From: Alteromonas indica | GTDB lineage: Bacteria; Pseudomonadota; Gammaproteobacteria; Enterobacterales; Alteromonadaceae | DNA length: 64,000 nt | Reading direction: 5' to 3' | Assembly: GCA_003056425.1 (NCBI GenBank) | Contig: PYVY01000007.1 | Span: 1 to 64,000, forward strand | Part shown: positions 1 to 9,220 of the stretch, piece after piece | Position numbering within the stretch: position 1 is the stretch's first letter | Layout: every line of letters begins with the position of its first letter | The notes under the pieces: model-generated | What the model saw: the letters and a program-made list of their open reading frames with translations, nothing else | The model's database searches: none | Told to the model about the DNA's origin: nothing | Program-made: the position numbers and the translations under genes

Positions 1-192
1 ATCATTGAGGCAAATCTGGGTCTTTCTGGCGCTGGGCATAACAATAAATACAGTTGAAAGTATTAAGGCCAGTATAGGCTTAAAGCGGGCAATGACTACG
101 GTTCAAAAGATCAGGTTATGCTGTAAAAGAGGGCGGGGGATAGGCAATTGATGAAGAGGTTGTTACTCGAAAGCCAAGAGTGGGTGTATTTC

Positions 193-660
193 CTACGTCT
201 AACTGATGAGCTCTTCCCAATGTCCTTACCGAGAAGCCCGGGTGGATGTCCTACCAAAGCTTTTGTTAACAAAAAGCCAGAAATGGGTGTCTGACCTGGG
301 CCTGTAATAGATGTCTTCCCTACTTCTAACCGACGAGCCCTTACCAACGTGCTTACAGGGAGGACCGGCGTGGATGTCTTACCAAAGCTTCTCTACGTCA
401 GCTATGGATGTCTCAGTAAACTACGCTACTTCTAACCGACGAGACCTTACCAATGTGTTTACAGGGAGGACCGGCGTGGGTGTCTTACCAAAGCTTCTCT
501 ACGTCAGCTATGGATGTCTCAGTAAACTACGCTACTTCTAACCGACGAGCCCTTACCAACGTGCTTACAGGGAGGACCGGCGTGGATGTCTTACCAAAGC
601 TTCTCTACGTCAGCTATGGATGTCTCAGTAAACTGATCGAGTAAATAGATGGATGTCCCA
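193..660. repeat. Repeat array 1: three near-identical 106-bp tandem units plus degenerate copies
   Basis: Three direct repeats begin at 321, 427 and 533, giving an exact 106-bp period. The third copy diverges after about 634. Copies differ by a few substitutions only. A more diverged copy lies at 193-268, and a fragment of the same theme (ATGGATGTCCCAAAG) at about 651. Each unit carries TGGATGTCTTACC or TGGGTGTCTTACC and a second box TATGGATGTCTCAGTAA. The same core, as GACAnCCA on the opposite strand, recurs in the arrays at 6750-7275 and 52980-53885. Short open frames run through the units but shift with the repeats and lack ribosome binding sites, so I do not call them genes. Confidence 0.85.
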
Positions 661-840
661 AAGCGTTATCTCAAAGGATTATCTCGACCAATTAGGGGGA
701 TCACGTGTCGCTCATTTGCGGATTTAGGCGATTGGTTCTACAGTTTCATGCAGTGTATGTGCTTTATCCATTTTTTATCCAGTTTTACGCATCGTATCAA
801 GACTTTCACGCACCATCTCATGCCTTACCGTTTTCTTAAT

Positions 841-869
841 GCTTAAAATGACTACTCTTGATTTATAAT
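841..869 (+). promoter_or_regulatory. Possible promoter for the PAS-GGDEF-EAL gene
   Basis: A perfect TATAAT lies at 864-869, 57 bp before the start codon at 926, but no good -35 box stands 16-18 bp upstream (only GCTTAA/TGCTTA). The rest of 661-925 is AT-rich with no gene seen. Confidence 0.3.
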
Positions 870-925
870 CATTACGGAAACAGTAAGTTTGTCAGCATTT
901 AAAGGCCTCGAAAGGAGTTCGTATT

Positions 926-1330
926 ATGGCATCCCAGAAGAACATGCCAATAACTCAGCCCAAATCTATCGACTATGTTAAAGCATCTATGCTGGTCAAC
1001 GCAGCGTTTGATATTTCAAAAGATCCGATATTTATCAAAAATACGCAAGGTTGCTTCGTTCATGTGAACGATGCGTTCTGTCAGGTCTATGGACTGGAGA
1101 AAAAAGACCTTATTGGGGATGAGGATGAGCCTCGCTCAGTGCCATATTCATCCAAAGAGCTACTTGCCCAGGAGCGTGAGATACTCATCTCGGGCAATGA
1201 AACCGTAGCCGAGGAAAGTGTAACCGTTAAGGGGCAGCCGGCAAAAACCATTCTCACCCGTAAGTACCGCTTTACGGCGCCAGATGGAAATAAGTATATA
1301 GTGGGTATTGGGCACGATATCACCCCATAA
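926..1330 (+). CDS. N-terminal PAS fragment of a split PAS-GAF-PAS-GGDEF-EAL protein
   Basis: 134 residues starting at ATG 926, with AAAGGAG 8 nt upstream. Residues about 20-130 form a PAS domain, with the usual run from 'DPIFIKNTQGCFVHVNDAF' to a closing 'GIGHDIT' like the end of PAS/PAC modules. The frame ends at TAA 1328-1330. Reading continues in the same frame as KLADKREKNRAHVLELITGG into the next entry, the normal linker from a PAS to a GAF domain. This is therefore most likely the 5' part of one 867-codon gene interrupted by a single nonsense codon, and not a separate gene. A stand-alone PAS protein, readthrough or a sequencing error remain possible. The gene sits alone, downstream of repeat array 1. 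Confidence 0.8.
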   Translation: MASQKNMPITQPKSIDYVKASMLVNAAFDISKDPIFIKNTQGCFVHVNDAFCQVYGLEKKDLIGDEDEPRSVPYSSKELLAQEREILISGNETVAEESVTVKGQPAKTILTRKYRFTAPDGNKYIVGIGHDITP

Positions 1331-1366
1331 AAACTGGCAGACAAACGTGAAAAAAACCGCGCGCAT

Positions 1367-3526
1367 GTGCTGGAACTTATTACCGGGGGAGAAACGTTAC
1401 CCACTATACTGGAAGCTATAGTACGCGGGGTAGAGCTTGAAAACCCCGATATGCTATGCAGTGTGCTTTTATTAGATGATGCTGGTAAGCATCTGTTGAG
1501 CGGAACGTCTAATCTACCTGAGTTTTATAATCGGGCTGTACACGGCTTAGCCATTGGCATAGGCGCCGGGTCGTGTGGTACGGCAGCATTCCTTAACGAA
1601 CGGGTGATTGTAGACGATATCCAAACTCATCCTTACTGGGCGCCCTATAAAGAGATAGCCCAAAAAGCTGGCCTTGGTGCCTGTTGGTCGGAACCTATAC
1701 GCTCTACCACCGGTCGGGTTCTAGGGACTTTTGCGATTTACCATAGTACTGTAAATTACCCATCAGACGCTGATTTAGCCACCATCGAACAGACTGCTTC
1801 ATTAGCCAGTATTGCCATTGAGAAAAAGCAGGCGCAGGAGAACCTTAAACGGGCGGCGAGTGTTTTTACCCACGCCAATGAAGGTATCATTATTACAAAC
1901 GCTGCAGGTGATATTATTGAGGTAAATCATACTTTTACCAGAATCACCGGTTACACGCAGGAAGATGTCCTTGGATGCAACCCAAGAATCCTTAAGTCAG
2001 ATCGCCACCCACCCGATTTTTATAAGGATATGTGGGCCGAAATTCTAGACAATGGACATTGGCGTGGAGACATTTGGAACCGCCGTAAAAATGGAGAAGT
2101 GTATCCCGAAACGATTACAGTAAGTGCGGTTAAGGATGCCAACGATGTGGTGCAGCATTATGTCTCTTTATCCACCGATATTACTTCCATAAAAGCTAAC
2201 CAAGAAAAGCTGGAACGGATAGCGCACTACGATTTATTGACTAACTTACCTAACCGGGTATTGCTGGCCGACAGGCTGAACAGAGCAATGGCTGAGTGCA
2301 AGCGCTATGGTAAATCGTTGGCGGTAGCATTTATGGATTTAGATGGTTTTAAAGCTGTAAACGATACCTACGGTCATACCGTTGGTGACGAGCTTCTTAT
2401 CGCAGTATCCCAGCGCATTACATATGCGCTACGTGATGGAGATACGTTGGCCAGGATAGGCGGTGATGAGTTTATTGCAATTTTAGTGGACCTTGAAAAG
2501 TTCGAAGATGGTGAGCGGGTTATCAAGCGTCTGCTAAAAGCCGCGTCGGCGCCATTATCGATAGGAAAAACCCAGGTTCAGGTTTCTGCCAGTATCGGTA
2601 TTACGCTATACCCCCAGGATGGCGTTGATGCTGAGCAGCTAATGCGCCATGCAGACCAGGCTATGTACGTAGCAAAACAGGCGGGCAAAAACCGCTATCA
2701 TCAGTTTGATACGGCGCAGGAAGACGCCATTAACTTTCAGCACAAAAGTATCGATAATATACGGCTGGCTCTCGTAAATAATGAATTTACGCTCCACTAT
2801 CAGCCGAAAGTGAATATGCGAACCGGCGAAATCATCGGAGCAGAAGCGCTGTTACGCTGGCAGCATCCTAATCAGGGGATCATACCTCCGCTGGCATTTT
2901 TACCCGCTATTGAAGAGCATTCAATTAGTTTGACACTAGGGGAGTGGGTCATAGATGAGGCGCTGAGCCAAATAACCCGCTGGCAAGCTGTAGGCATACA
3001 TTTACCCGTAAGTGTCAATATTAGTGCATACCAGCTTCAGCAAGGTAATTTTACCGAGCGTTTATCGGCGCTTCTTGCTGCACACCCTGAGGCAAAAGCT
3101 AACTGGCTGGAGTTAGAAATATTGGAAACCAGTGCGCTACAGGATACCAGTCAGGTTTCGGCCACTATGCATGCATGTCACGCATTGGGTGTTCGCTTTT
3201 CGTTAGATGATTTTGGCACCGGGTACTCGTCTTTGACTTATCTGAAACGCTTGCCAGCTTATCTGATAAAAATTGATCAAAGCTTTGTGCGCACTATGTT
3301 GGATGACCCGGATGATCTTGCCATTATCGAAGGGGTGATAGGTTTAACGAAAACATTCAAGCGACAAGTTATCGCTGAGGGTGTGGAAACTCTGGCTCAT
3401 GGCAAAGCCTTACAAAAACTGGGTTGTGAGTTGGCGCAAGGCTACGGCATAGCCCGACCCATGCCAGCAGCTAATATCCCTCAATGGTGCACCAATTGGG
3501 GAGCAACCGGGGCATGGCTGGCATAA
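1367..3526 (+). CDS. GAF-PAS-GGDEF-EAL cyclic-di-GMP protein (C-terminal part of split gene)
   Basis: Predicted cytoplasmic cyclic-di-GMP signalling protein of 719 residues if translation begins at GTG 1367, which has no good ribosome binding site. Domain order: GAF (about 5-160), PAS (about 165-280), GGDEF (about 285-455), EAL (about 465-705). The cyclase motif GGDEF is intact and preceded by RDGD with five residues between, a correctly placed inhibitory RxxD site. The phosphodiesterase side keeps EALLRW, the Asn in SVNIS, DDFGTGYSS and AEGVET, so both activities look possible. The reading frame is the same as that of 926-1330, with TAA at 1328 between them. Expression of this half would need reinitiation or suppression. 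No transmembrane segment is seen. It is probably a recently broken gene or a sequencing error. Confidence 0.85.
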   Translation: MLELITGGETLPTILEAIVRGVELENPDMLCSVLLLDDAGKHLLSGTSNLPEFYNRAVHGLAIGIGAGSCGTAAFLNERVIVDDIQTHPYWAPYKEIAQKAGLGACWSEPIRSTTGRVLGTFAIYHSTVNYPSDADLATIEQTASLASIAIEKKQAQENLKRAASVFTHANEGIIITNAAGDIIEVNHTFTRITGYTQEDVLGCNPRILKSDRHPPDFYKDMWAEILDNGHWRGDIWNRRKNGEVYPETITVSAVKDANDVVQHYVSLSTDITSIKANQEKLERIAHYDLLTNLPNRVLLADRLNRAMAECKRYGKSLAVAFMDLDGFKAVNDTYGHTVGDELLIAVSQRITYALRDGDTLARIGGDEFIAILVDLEKFEDGERVIKRLLKAASAPLSIGKTQVQVSASIGITLYPQDGVDAEQLMRHADQAMYVAKQAGKNRYHQFDTAQEDAINFQHKSIDNIRLALVNNEFTLHYQPKVNMRTGEIIGAEALLRWQHPNQGIIPPLAFLPAIEEHSISLTLGEWVIDEALSQITRWQAVGIHLPVSVNISAYQLQQGNFTERLSALLAAHPEAKANWLELEILETSALQDTSQVSATMHACHALGVRFSLDDFGTGYSSLTYLKRLPAYLIKIDQSFVRTMLDDPDDLAIIEGVIGLTKTFKRQVIAEGVETLAHGKALQKLGCELAQGYGIARPMPAANIPQWCTNWGATGAWLA

Positions 3527-3605
3527 TGTAGTGGGTATAGTATTCCACAGCAGATTAACTATTTCCGCGGGCCGATAACCCGGCTCCCAACCTGTTAACC
3601 AAATT

Positions 3606-3644
3606 AGCTAGCTATAAAAAACACCCGTAAGTGTTGGGCTAGCT
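3606..3644. repeat. Imperfect hairpin downstream of the GGDEF-EAL gene
   Basis: AGCTAGC (3606-3612) pairs with GCTAGCT (3638-3644) and the inner AACAC (3620-3624) with GTGTT (3631-3635). No T-tract follows. It may contribute to transcript ending between the convergent genes. Confidence 0.35.
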
Positions 3645-3745
3645 GTTCTGCACGGTGAAAAGCTTCAGAAGGTTAAGCCGTAAAAACACTAAAGAAGACC
3701 AGGGTAGAGCTAGCTGTTAACGTGAGGCTACTAAACGCCAACTGC

Positions 3746-4351
3746 TCAAAAGCTATAGTTAAACATTTCTAAATCCGGCGCAAAATGCGCTGCCACAATG
3801 TCTATGGTAGCTTGATCGTAATATTGCTTGTAATTTTTGTGGTTAGATTTTTTTACATGAGGCAGGCTGGTGTTTTTACCTATCTTCTGCAGTACGTTAT
3901 TAAAGTCGCCGTTTAAATTTTCAAAATAAATAATCTCGTTAACTACCACCGCGCCGTTTTCATCGTTAATCCACTCTGTTTGTGGCATAAACATTTTAGG
4001 TTTGTCGTGATAGGCTGGATTTTTGTCTTTATAAGCAAGCTCCACCCATTCGGTAAACCCTATGGGTTTATCGCCCAATTGAGTCTGGTTGGTTTTTATA
4101 CGATAGTGGTAGTGAGAAACCACCTTATCGAATGGATTTCTAACCACGGTAAACGACAGTTTTTTGTTCCAGCTTTCCCGGCCTATTTCAGCAATTTTTT
4201 CCCGCGCGGTTTTATGTTCGAAAGGTAAGTTAAGCGCCTTTTCAACACTGCTTCCGCCTGTTTTGTTTATATGTATAAAAACAAAGTCATCAAGATGGCG
4301 ATGCTTAAGCGAATAGATTCTTTGTTTAGCTTTTTCTACAATTGAAGACAT
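3746..4351 (-). CDS. Sulfotransferase family 2 protein
   Basis: 201 residues. The N-terminal FIHINKTGGSS is the 5'-phosphosulfate-binding loop of PAPS-dependent sulfotransferases. VRNPFDKVVSHYHYR in the middle is the 3'-phosphate-binding motif with its Arg and Ser. Together these identify the Sulfotransfer_2 family (PF03567-like), which moves sulfate from PAPS to a carbohydrate or small acceptor. The acceptor cannot be told from sequence. No signal peptide or membrane anchor is seen, so it should act in the cytoplasm. An AAAGGAA lies 14 nt upstream of the ATG, rather far. The gene stands alone, so context does not suggest a pathway. It is a common accessory gene near glycan biosynthesis and may have been acquired. 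Confidence 0.85.
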   Translation of the reverse strand: MSSIVEKAKQRIYSLKHRHLDDFVFIHINKTGGSSVEKALNLPFEHKTAREKIAEIGRESWNKKLSFTVVRNPFDKVVSHYHYRIKTNQTQLGDKPIGFTEWVELAYKDKNPAYHDKPKMFMPQTEWINDENGAVVVNEIIYFENLNGDFNNVLQKIGKNTSLPHVKKSNHKNYKQYYDQATIDIVAAHFAPDLEMFNYSF

Positions 4352-4411
4352 TGACGCTATTATTTCCTTTAGCTGATAACTTATTGCGGCATATCAAAAA
4401 TTAATATCCCA

Positions 4412-4442
4412 AAGTCGATATCGTGCGTAACGATATCGACTT
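4412..4442. repeat. Perfect 13-bp inverted repeat with 5-nt loop
   Basis: AAGTCGATATCGT (4412-4424) and its exact reverse complement (4430-4442) flank GCGTA. It lies about 60 bp upstream of the sulfotransferase start, with no T-tract on either side, so an operator or a transposon relic is more likely than a terminator. Nothing else is recognisable in 4352-4748. Confidence 0.75.
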
Positions 4443-4748
4443 CATAGGTACGCGCGACGTGCTGAAAACTCACAATAACCTAGCGTGTTTTAACAACCTT
4501 CAATATCGCAGTTTTAACCGCAACACTCAATATTTAAAACGCTGCTAAGATGCGTGAATTAAATGAGAAACATCAAATTGCAACCACCAGGCAGGAGGAT
4601 TCGAATGGCGCTCACTCCCTGTGGCGCTAAGTATAATAGCAACACAATTTACCAGACTCTGTTGAGAAAGAACGGAGTAAAAAAGAAAACTTATAAAACA
4701 ATGTAATACGCATATTCCATACCTACCCTCCGCGGTACAATTGGGGCG

Positions 4749-5189
4749 CTACCGGGCAGGTGTACCCAGTCCACGGTTTCCTCGGATTCGCAGTTCAAGG
4801 TACCTCATGATATCCCGCCATGACACAATACCGATAGGGCAGGCGTTGACGTCAATAACGGGGAGGCAGGATATTTTATGAGAGTTGAACAAATGTAGCG
4901 CGTGAGATACTGAGACTTCACCGGTAATTGTAATCAGATTACGTGCCATAATTTGATGCGCCCGGCGATGTAACGTGGCCCGGTCGCAACGCCTTTCACC
5001 TGGCGTGTTCAGAAATGGACTGATGGTCCGCAGCAAGTCGCGATCTGAAATTACCCCTGTAAGGCGGTGACTTTCTACAACCAGCAAATGACGGAAGCCA
5101 GTTTTTTCAAACAGCTCCTGAATAGTCGCAAAATTGTCATCCATGTTAACAGTGACTAATTTGACGGACATGATGTGTTCAATATGCAT
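4749..5189 (-). CDS. Tandem CBS-domain protein
   Basis: 146 residues made almost wholly of two CBS modules: about 1-60 (IMSVKLVTVNMDD to GVISDRDLLRTISP) and about 80-138 (IMARNLITITGEVS to GIVSWRDIMRYL). The G-x-(I/V)-(S/T)-x-x-D signature occurs at the end of both modules, which is where adenine nucleotides bind in this family. There is no fused enzymatic, channel or transcription-factor domain, so it belongs to the stand-alone CBS-pair proteins that sense AMP/ATP or a similar ligand. Its partner is unknown. It is divergent from the secreted hydrolase at 5322 and the two share a 130-bp intergenic region. An alternative start is the Met of MSVKLV. Confidence 0.88.
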   Translation of the reverse strand: MHIEHIMSVKLVTVNMDDNFATIQELFEKTGFRHLLVVESHRLTGVISDRDLLRTISPFLNTPGERRCDRATLHRRAHQIMARNLITITGEVSVSHALHLFNSHKISCLPVIDVNACPIGIVSWRDIMRYLELRIRGNRGLGTPAR

Positions 5190-5321
5190 TACGGTCAGCT
5201 TAAAAAATCAACAAACCTACTGAAAGTATAGCGTTTAAATTCCAGGGAGGTTGAATTTCGTACGTCATATGCTTGATCACGTGCTAATATCAAATTTTTA
5301 ACAACTACAATAAACTTCATA

Positions 5322-6605
5322 ATGAAAACGTTTAACCCTATAAATAAAGTTTCGGCGATATTGTTGTTATTGATAAGTACCTGTGCCATTGGAAATCCAG
5401 TTGGTGAAGCCCAAAGGCTTTATTCGCCCCTACCAGACGAGGTCATCCCAGCATTAAGTAAAGCGGGAAAATGGCCAGTAGCTGTGCGTACTATTACGGT
5501 TGTAAATAAAGCCCATTATCCGTTATTCGAAAAAGAGCAAAAGCCTCGCGAACTGGTACTTGAGGTATGGTATCCAGCGAGTCAGCAAGGTGAACCTGCT
5601 TTATACGAAAATGTAATGCGTAGCCACACACCGTTTTCCATTATAGGTAGCGCTAGCCGGGATAGCGAGCCAGCCAAAGGCTCGTACCCTCTCATTATTT
5701 TATCCCACGGTTACACGGGCTATCGACATCTTATGTATTACCTGGCAGAACATCTGGCCAGTCATGGATATGTGGTCGCAGCTATCGACCATACTGATTC
5801 AACAAATCAGGACATAAATATACAGGAATCCCCTTACGCTGGCTTTCCCAGTACCTTATATAACCGTTCGCGGGATCAACAGTTCGTCTTAGAGGCACTA
5901 ACTGAGCATACTCAGTTCAGTGCTGTTATAGATGATAGCAAGGTAGGTTTAATTGGTTATTCAATGGGTGGTTATGGTGCAGTAGCCACGGCGGGCGGTT
6001 GCTATGCTTTTGACCAACAGAGCGTAGCGACGTTTACTGGGGTGACGGATGCCAAGACCGCAGCCGGCATTGCTAAAAAATTGAATACCTGTAGTGGTGG
6101 TAACCAAACTGAGCCTGATGGGCGTTGGGCGGCGGTAGTAGCTTTAGCACCTTGGGGCGGGCAGCATCAGCTTTTTTCACCTAAATCACTAAACAACATA
6201 GCTGTTCCGATACTTTACGTGGTAGGGGAATTCGATGATATTTCTGGCTACGACGGGGTCACGTGGCTGTATAAACAAACTCAGAACAATCAGACAAAAT
6301 TACTAACGATAGATAATGCGCGGCATAATATTGCAGGGCATCCTGCGCCAGCTGAAGCCTACAACCACGAGCTGGACCTTGGTCACTACTATGAGCCAGC
6401 GTGGCAAACTCAGGCATTAAATAATATTGTTCGCCACTTTTCGTTAGCACAAATGAACTGTTACCTTAAAGACCAAAAGCAATCATGTAAGTACCTGGCA
6501 GTACAGGGAAATAGTAATGAGGTAGACGCAGAAGGAAAAACTACACCAGCATGGCCAGGCTTCAATAAGCGCTATGGTCTGGGGTTAAGGATGGACAGCA
6601 AGTAA
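5322..6605 (+). CDS. Secreted alpha/beta hydrolase, PAF-acetylhydrolase / dienelactone-hydrolase-like
   Basis: 427 residues with an N-terminal signal peptide (hydrophobic run about residues 9-24, probable cleavage after the AIG region). The core is an alpha/beta-hydrolase fold: the oxyanion strand motif LILSHGYTG, then the nucleophile elbow GYSMGG with Ser about 214, an acidic residue in the VVGEFDD segment, and a His in the DNARHNI segment. This arrangement matches platelet-activating-factor acetylhydrolase-like and related secreted esterases. It would act in the periplasm on an ester or lactone; the substrate is not predictable. No clear Shine-Dalgarno is visible. Repeat array 2 follows directly. 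Confidence 0.82.
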   Translation: MKTFNPINKVSAILLLLISTCAIGNPVGEAQRLYSPLPDEVIPALSKAGKWPVAVRTITVVNKAHYPLFEKEQKPRELVLEVWYPASQQGEPALYENVMRSHTPFSIIGSASRDSEPAKGSYPLIILSHGYTGYRHLMYYLAEHLASHGYVVAAIDHTDSTNQDINIQESPYAGFPSTLYNRSRDQQFVLEALTEHTQFSAVIDDSKVGLIGYSMGGYGAVATAGGCYAFDQQSVATFTGVTDAKTAAGIAKKLNTCSGGNQTEPDGRWAAVVALAPWGGQHQLFSPKSLNNIAVPILYVVGEFDDISGYDGVTWLYKQTQNNQTKLLTIDNARHNIAGHPAPAEAYNHELDLGHYYEPAWQTQALNNIVRHFSLAQMNCYLKDQKQSCKYLAVQGNSNEVDAEGKTTPAWPGFNKRYGLGLRMDSK

Positions 6606-6749
6606 CTCTTTTAATGTAGGCCCCTCCTGCTAAATGGTTGAAATAACCAGGTAGCAGAATTTGATGGCGATAACCTGTAAACATGTTATCGGACTTTAGC
6701 AAGACCGCTACCCGAGCTTAAGTTGATTGATGAGTTGGTTGGTAAGATG

Positions 6750-7275
6750 GTTGGTAAGACACCCATGAGATTTGTTGTAGAGGGTGTCCCTTCAATCTCA
6801 TGTAAATTCCTATGGGTGTCTTACTAATTCTTTAGCAGGACAGCCACCCAAAAATAAGATTGTTGGTAAGACACCCATGAGATTTGTTGTAGAGGGGTCG
6901 CTTCAATCTCATGTAAATTCCTATGGGTGTCTTACTAATTCTTTAGCAGGACAGCCACCCAAAAATAAGATTGTGGGTAAGACACCCATGAGTCTTGTTG
7001 TAGTGGGTGTCTCACAAATACCTTACTAATTCTTTAGCAGGACAGCCACCCAAATATAAGATTGTTGGTAAGACACCCATGAGATTTGTTGTAGAGGGGG
7101 TCCCTTCAATCTCATGTAAATTCCTATGGGTGTCTTACTAATTCTTTAGCAGGACAGCCACCCAAAAATAAGATTGCGGGTAAGACACCCAGGAGTCTTG
7201 TTGGAGTGGGTGTCCCTTCAATCCCTTGATAAGACACCCATGAGGCGTGTTGTAGTGGGTGCCTCACAAATACCT
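6750..7275. repeat. Repeat array 2: about five units of 112 bp with internal palindromes
   Basis: Units begin at 6750, 6862, 6973, 7064 and 7176. Copies 1, 2 and 4 are 111-112 bp, copy 3 lost about 20 bp, and copy 5 is diverged. In the full units GTAAGACACCCAT is matched by ATGGGTGTCTTAC about 50 bp later, and CATGAGATT by AATCTCATG inside it, so each unit can fold into a long interrupted hairpin. AGGACAGCCACCCAAA closes each unit. A minimal TTGGTAAGA is already repeated at 6735-6752. The core is shared with the arrays at 193-660 and 52980-53885. The one open frame here (6784-7029) is itself just the repeat translated, so I do not call it a gene. Confidence 0.9.
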
Positions 7276-7329
7276 TCATTAACCCAAGATTGGCGGGTTA
7301 GGTACAAGCTGCACAGCGGCTAGCGTGTG

Positions 7330-9220
7330 TCAGACTTCGGTAACGGTATAAATAAGGCAGGTTTGAGGAAATAGCACTGGTAGTTGCATGCCATGTTCCG
7401 CCAGCGCCTGGGCGCTGAAGACTTGCCCTTCAACCGCTTGTAGTACTGATCCCGAATATTCTTTTAATGTTTCTGGCCATACCCGCGTTAAACGATACTG
7501 CTTTTCGGGATCTAAGCCGTGAAAATAGAATCGTCCAGGGGTAGTACGCGGTGTTTCTTTAATACTGTTGTAGGAAAATATGCCCTGGCTTTTGTCTTTC
7601 GATACATAACCAAAACTGACATTTAGTCCGTCGTCATCACTTCTGAACACATCACCGCTATGTATAAGCTCACGGTAAGATTTATACAAGGTAATTGCAT
7701 TGGTCAGCACCTGCCGTTCATGTTCGGTAAGCTCGCGCGGGTCCATCTCAATTCCCATATGGCCGAACATTGCTACCGCAGCGCGCAGCTCAATCGGTAA
7801 GTGCCGGCCAGTGATATGGCAGTGGCGTGGGCCTACATGCGCTCCCATTACCTCACTGGGAAAGAAAAACGAACATCCGCGCTGAATATACAAACGGTCT
7901 AAAGCATCGTTGGAATCCGAGGTCCAGAAGCGGTCCGTATGGTTCAATATACCCAGATCGACCCGGCCACCACCGGAACAACAGCTTTCGATTTCAAGGT
8001 GAGGATGGGCTGCTTTAACCTTATCAATCAAGCTATACAATGCTTCAATCTGGCCGTGCATCGCGGGTTTGCCGAGGTGATTACCCGGATGATTTACGTC
8101 ACGGTTCATATCCCATTTTATATAACGTATTTTGGGATAGGTGGACAAAACATCGTCAATAACCTTGAACAAGTATGTCACTACCTCAGGATTGGTTAAA
8201 TCCAGAACAAACTGATTTCGAAAGGGCACTTGCGGATTTTTAGCCGTATGCAGCGCCCACTCCGGGTGCGCGCGATACAAATCAGAGTCAGGATTAACCA
8301 TTTCCGGTTCAAACCAGATACCAAACTCCATGCCCAAATCGGTAACATGGTCAATTAAACTGCCTAAGCCTTGAGGATAAATTGTTTTATCTACGGTCCA
8401 ATCGCCTAAACCTGCTTTGTCGTTACGCCGGCCCTTAAACCAGCCATCATCCAGTACAAAACGCTCAATTCCCAAAGGCGCGACGGCGTCTGCTAGGGCT
8501 TTTAAGGTTTTCTCGTCATGATCAAAGTAAATACCTTCCCAGGTATTGTAGTGCACAGGCCGTGGGGCAGATTGTGCTGAATGGGTTAATATATTGCTTC
8601 GAATATAACGATGAAACTGTTGCGATAGTAATGAAAAGCCCTGAGGCGAATAAGCGGCGTACAGCACCGGGCTTTGATAGCTTTCACCGCGTTGTAATAC
8701 CACTTCGCCGGGCAATAAAAGTTCACCAAACTGGACGTAGCGCCGGCCGTCAGCCATCAACTCTGCGCGTAGCTTATGATTAGCCGAGGCCCCTAAATGG
8801 TAGCCATAGCACTGTCCGCTTTGTTCATCACTGTGCTTAGCATAGGCAATAAGGCCAGGAAAACAGTCGTGAGATGTTTTTCCGCGCCGGTTCTCTCTTA
8901 CATAACTACCCATAAATAAGTCATGATCCTGGGTTTGGAATTCGTTCGACCATCGTCCTTCAAAGCCGCGAATAGCCGACACGCTAGCAGGCAATTCCAG
9001 GGTGGCGGCGTTAAGGTAATGTAAATTAACTGCCTGCCGGCTATGGTTAGTTAATTGCGTTTGGAAGGTACATACACTGGTTTGCGCATCAAGCACCACT
9101 GAAATAATCAGCGCCAGCCCGCGTGATTCATCCTGCAGCGTAAAGGTGGCCTGTAGTTCATCACTGTTAACCTGGGTAAGGCTAAAGCCGGCCGCCCAGA
9201 TATCTGCCTCTCCTGATACT
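7330..9220 (-). pseudogene. GH36 alpha-galactosidase, N-terminally truncated
   Basis: Alpha-galactosidase remnant that would release alpha-linked galactose from melibiose/raffinose-type sugars. The catalytic half is intact: KWDMNRDV carries the nucleophile Asp, SDSNDALDR the acid/base Asp, and the C-terminal beta domain runs to the stop at 7330. From GTG 9099 there are 589 residues, against roughly 700 for the family. GH36-like sequence continues upstream without a start codon (AGFSLTQVNSDELQ) to about 9220. There it overlaps, in another frame, the tail of a TonB-receptor fragment. About 100 N-terminal residues are missing, so a deletion most likely joined the two genes. A shortened protein could still be made from GTG 9099, but folding is doubtful without the N-terminal beta-sandwich. 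Confidence 0.8.

Noticed and set aside
311..644. Two short open frames across repeat array 1
   Set aside because: They are translations of the repeat itself, overlap each other, and lack ribosome binding sites.
193..660. CRISPR array
   Set aside because: Units are contiguous 106-bp copies with no unique spacers and no cas genes in the window.
4412..4442. Integron attC site
   Set aside because: No attC core sequences (GTTRRRY or equivalent) flank the palindrome and no integrase is present.
6784..7029. 81-residue open frame in array 2
   Set aside because: It simply translates two repeat units; no signal, family or ribosome binding site.
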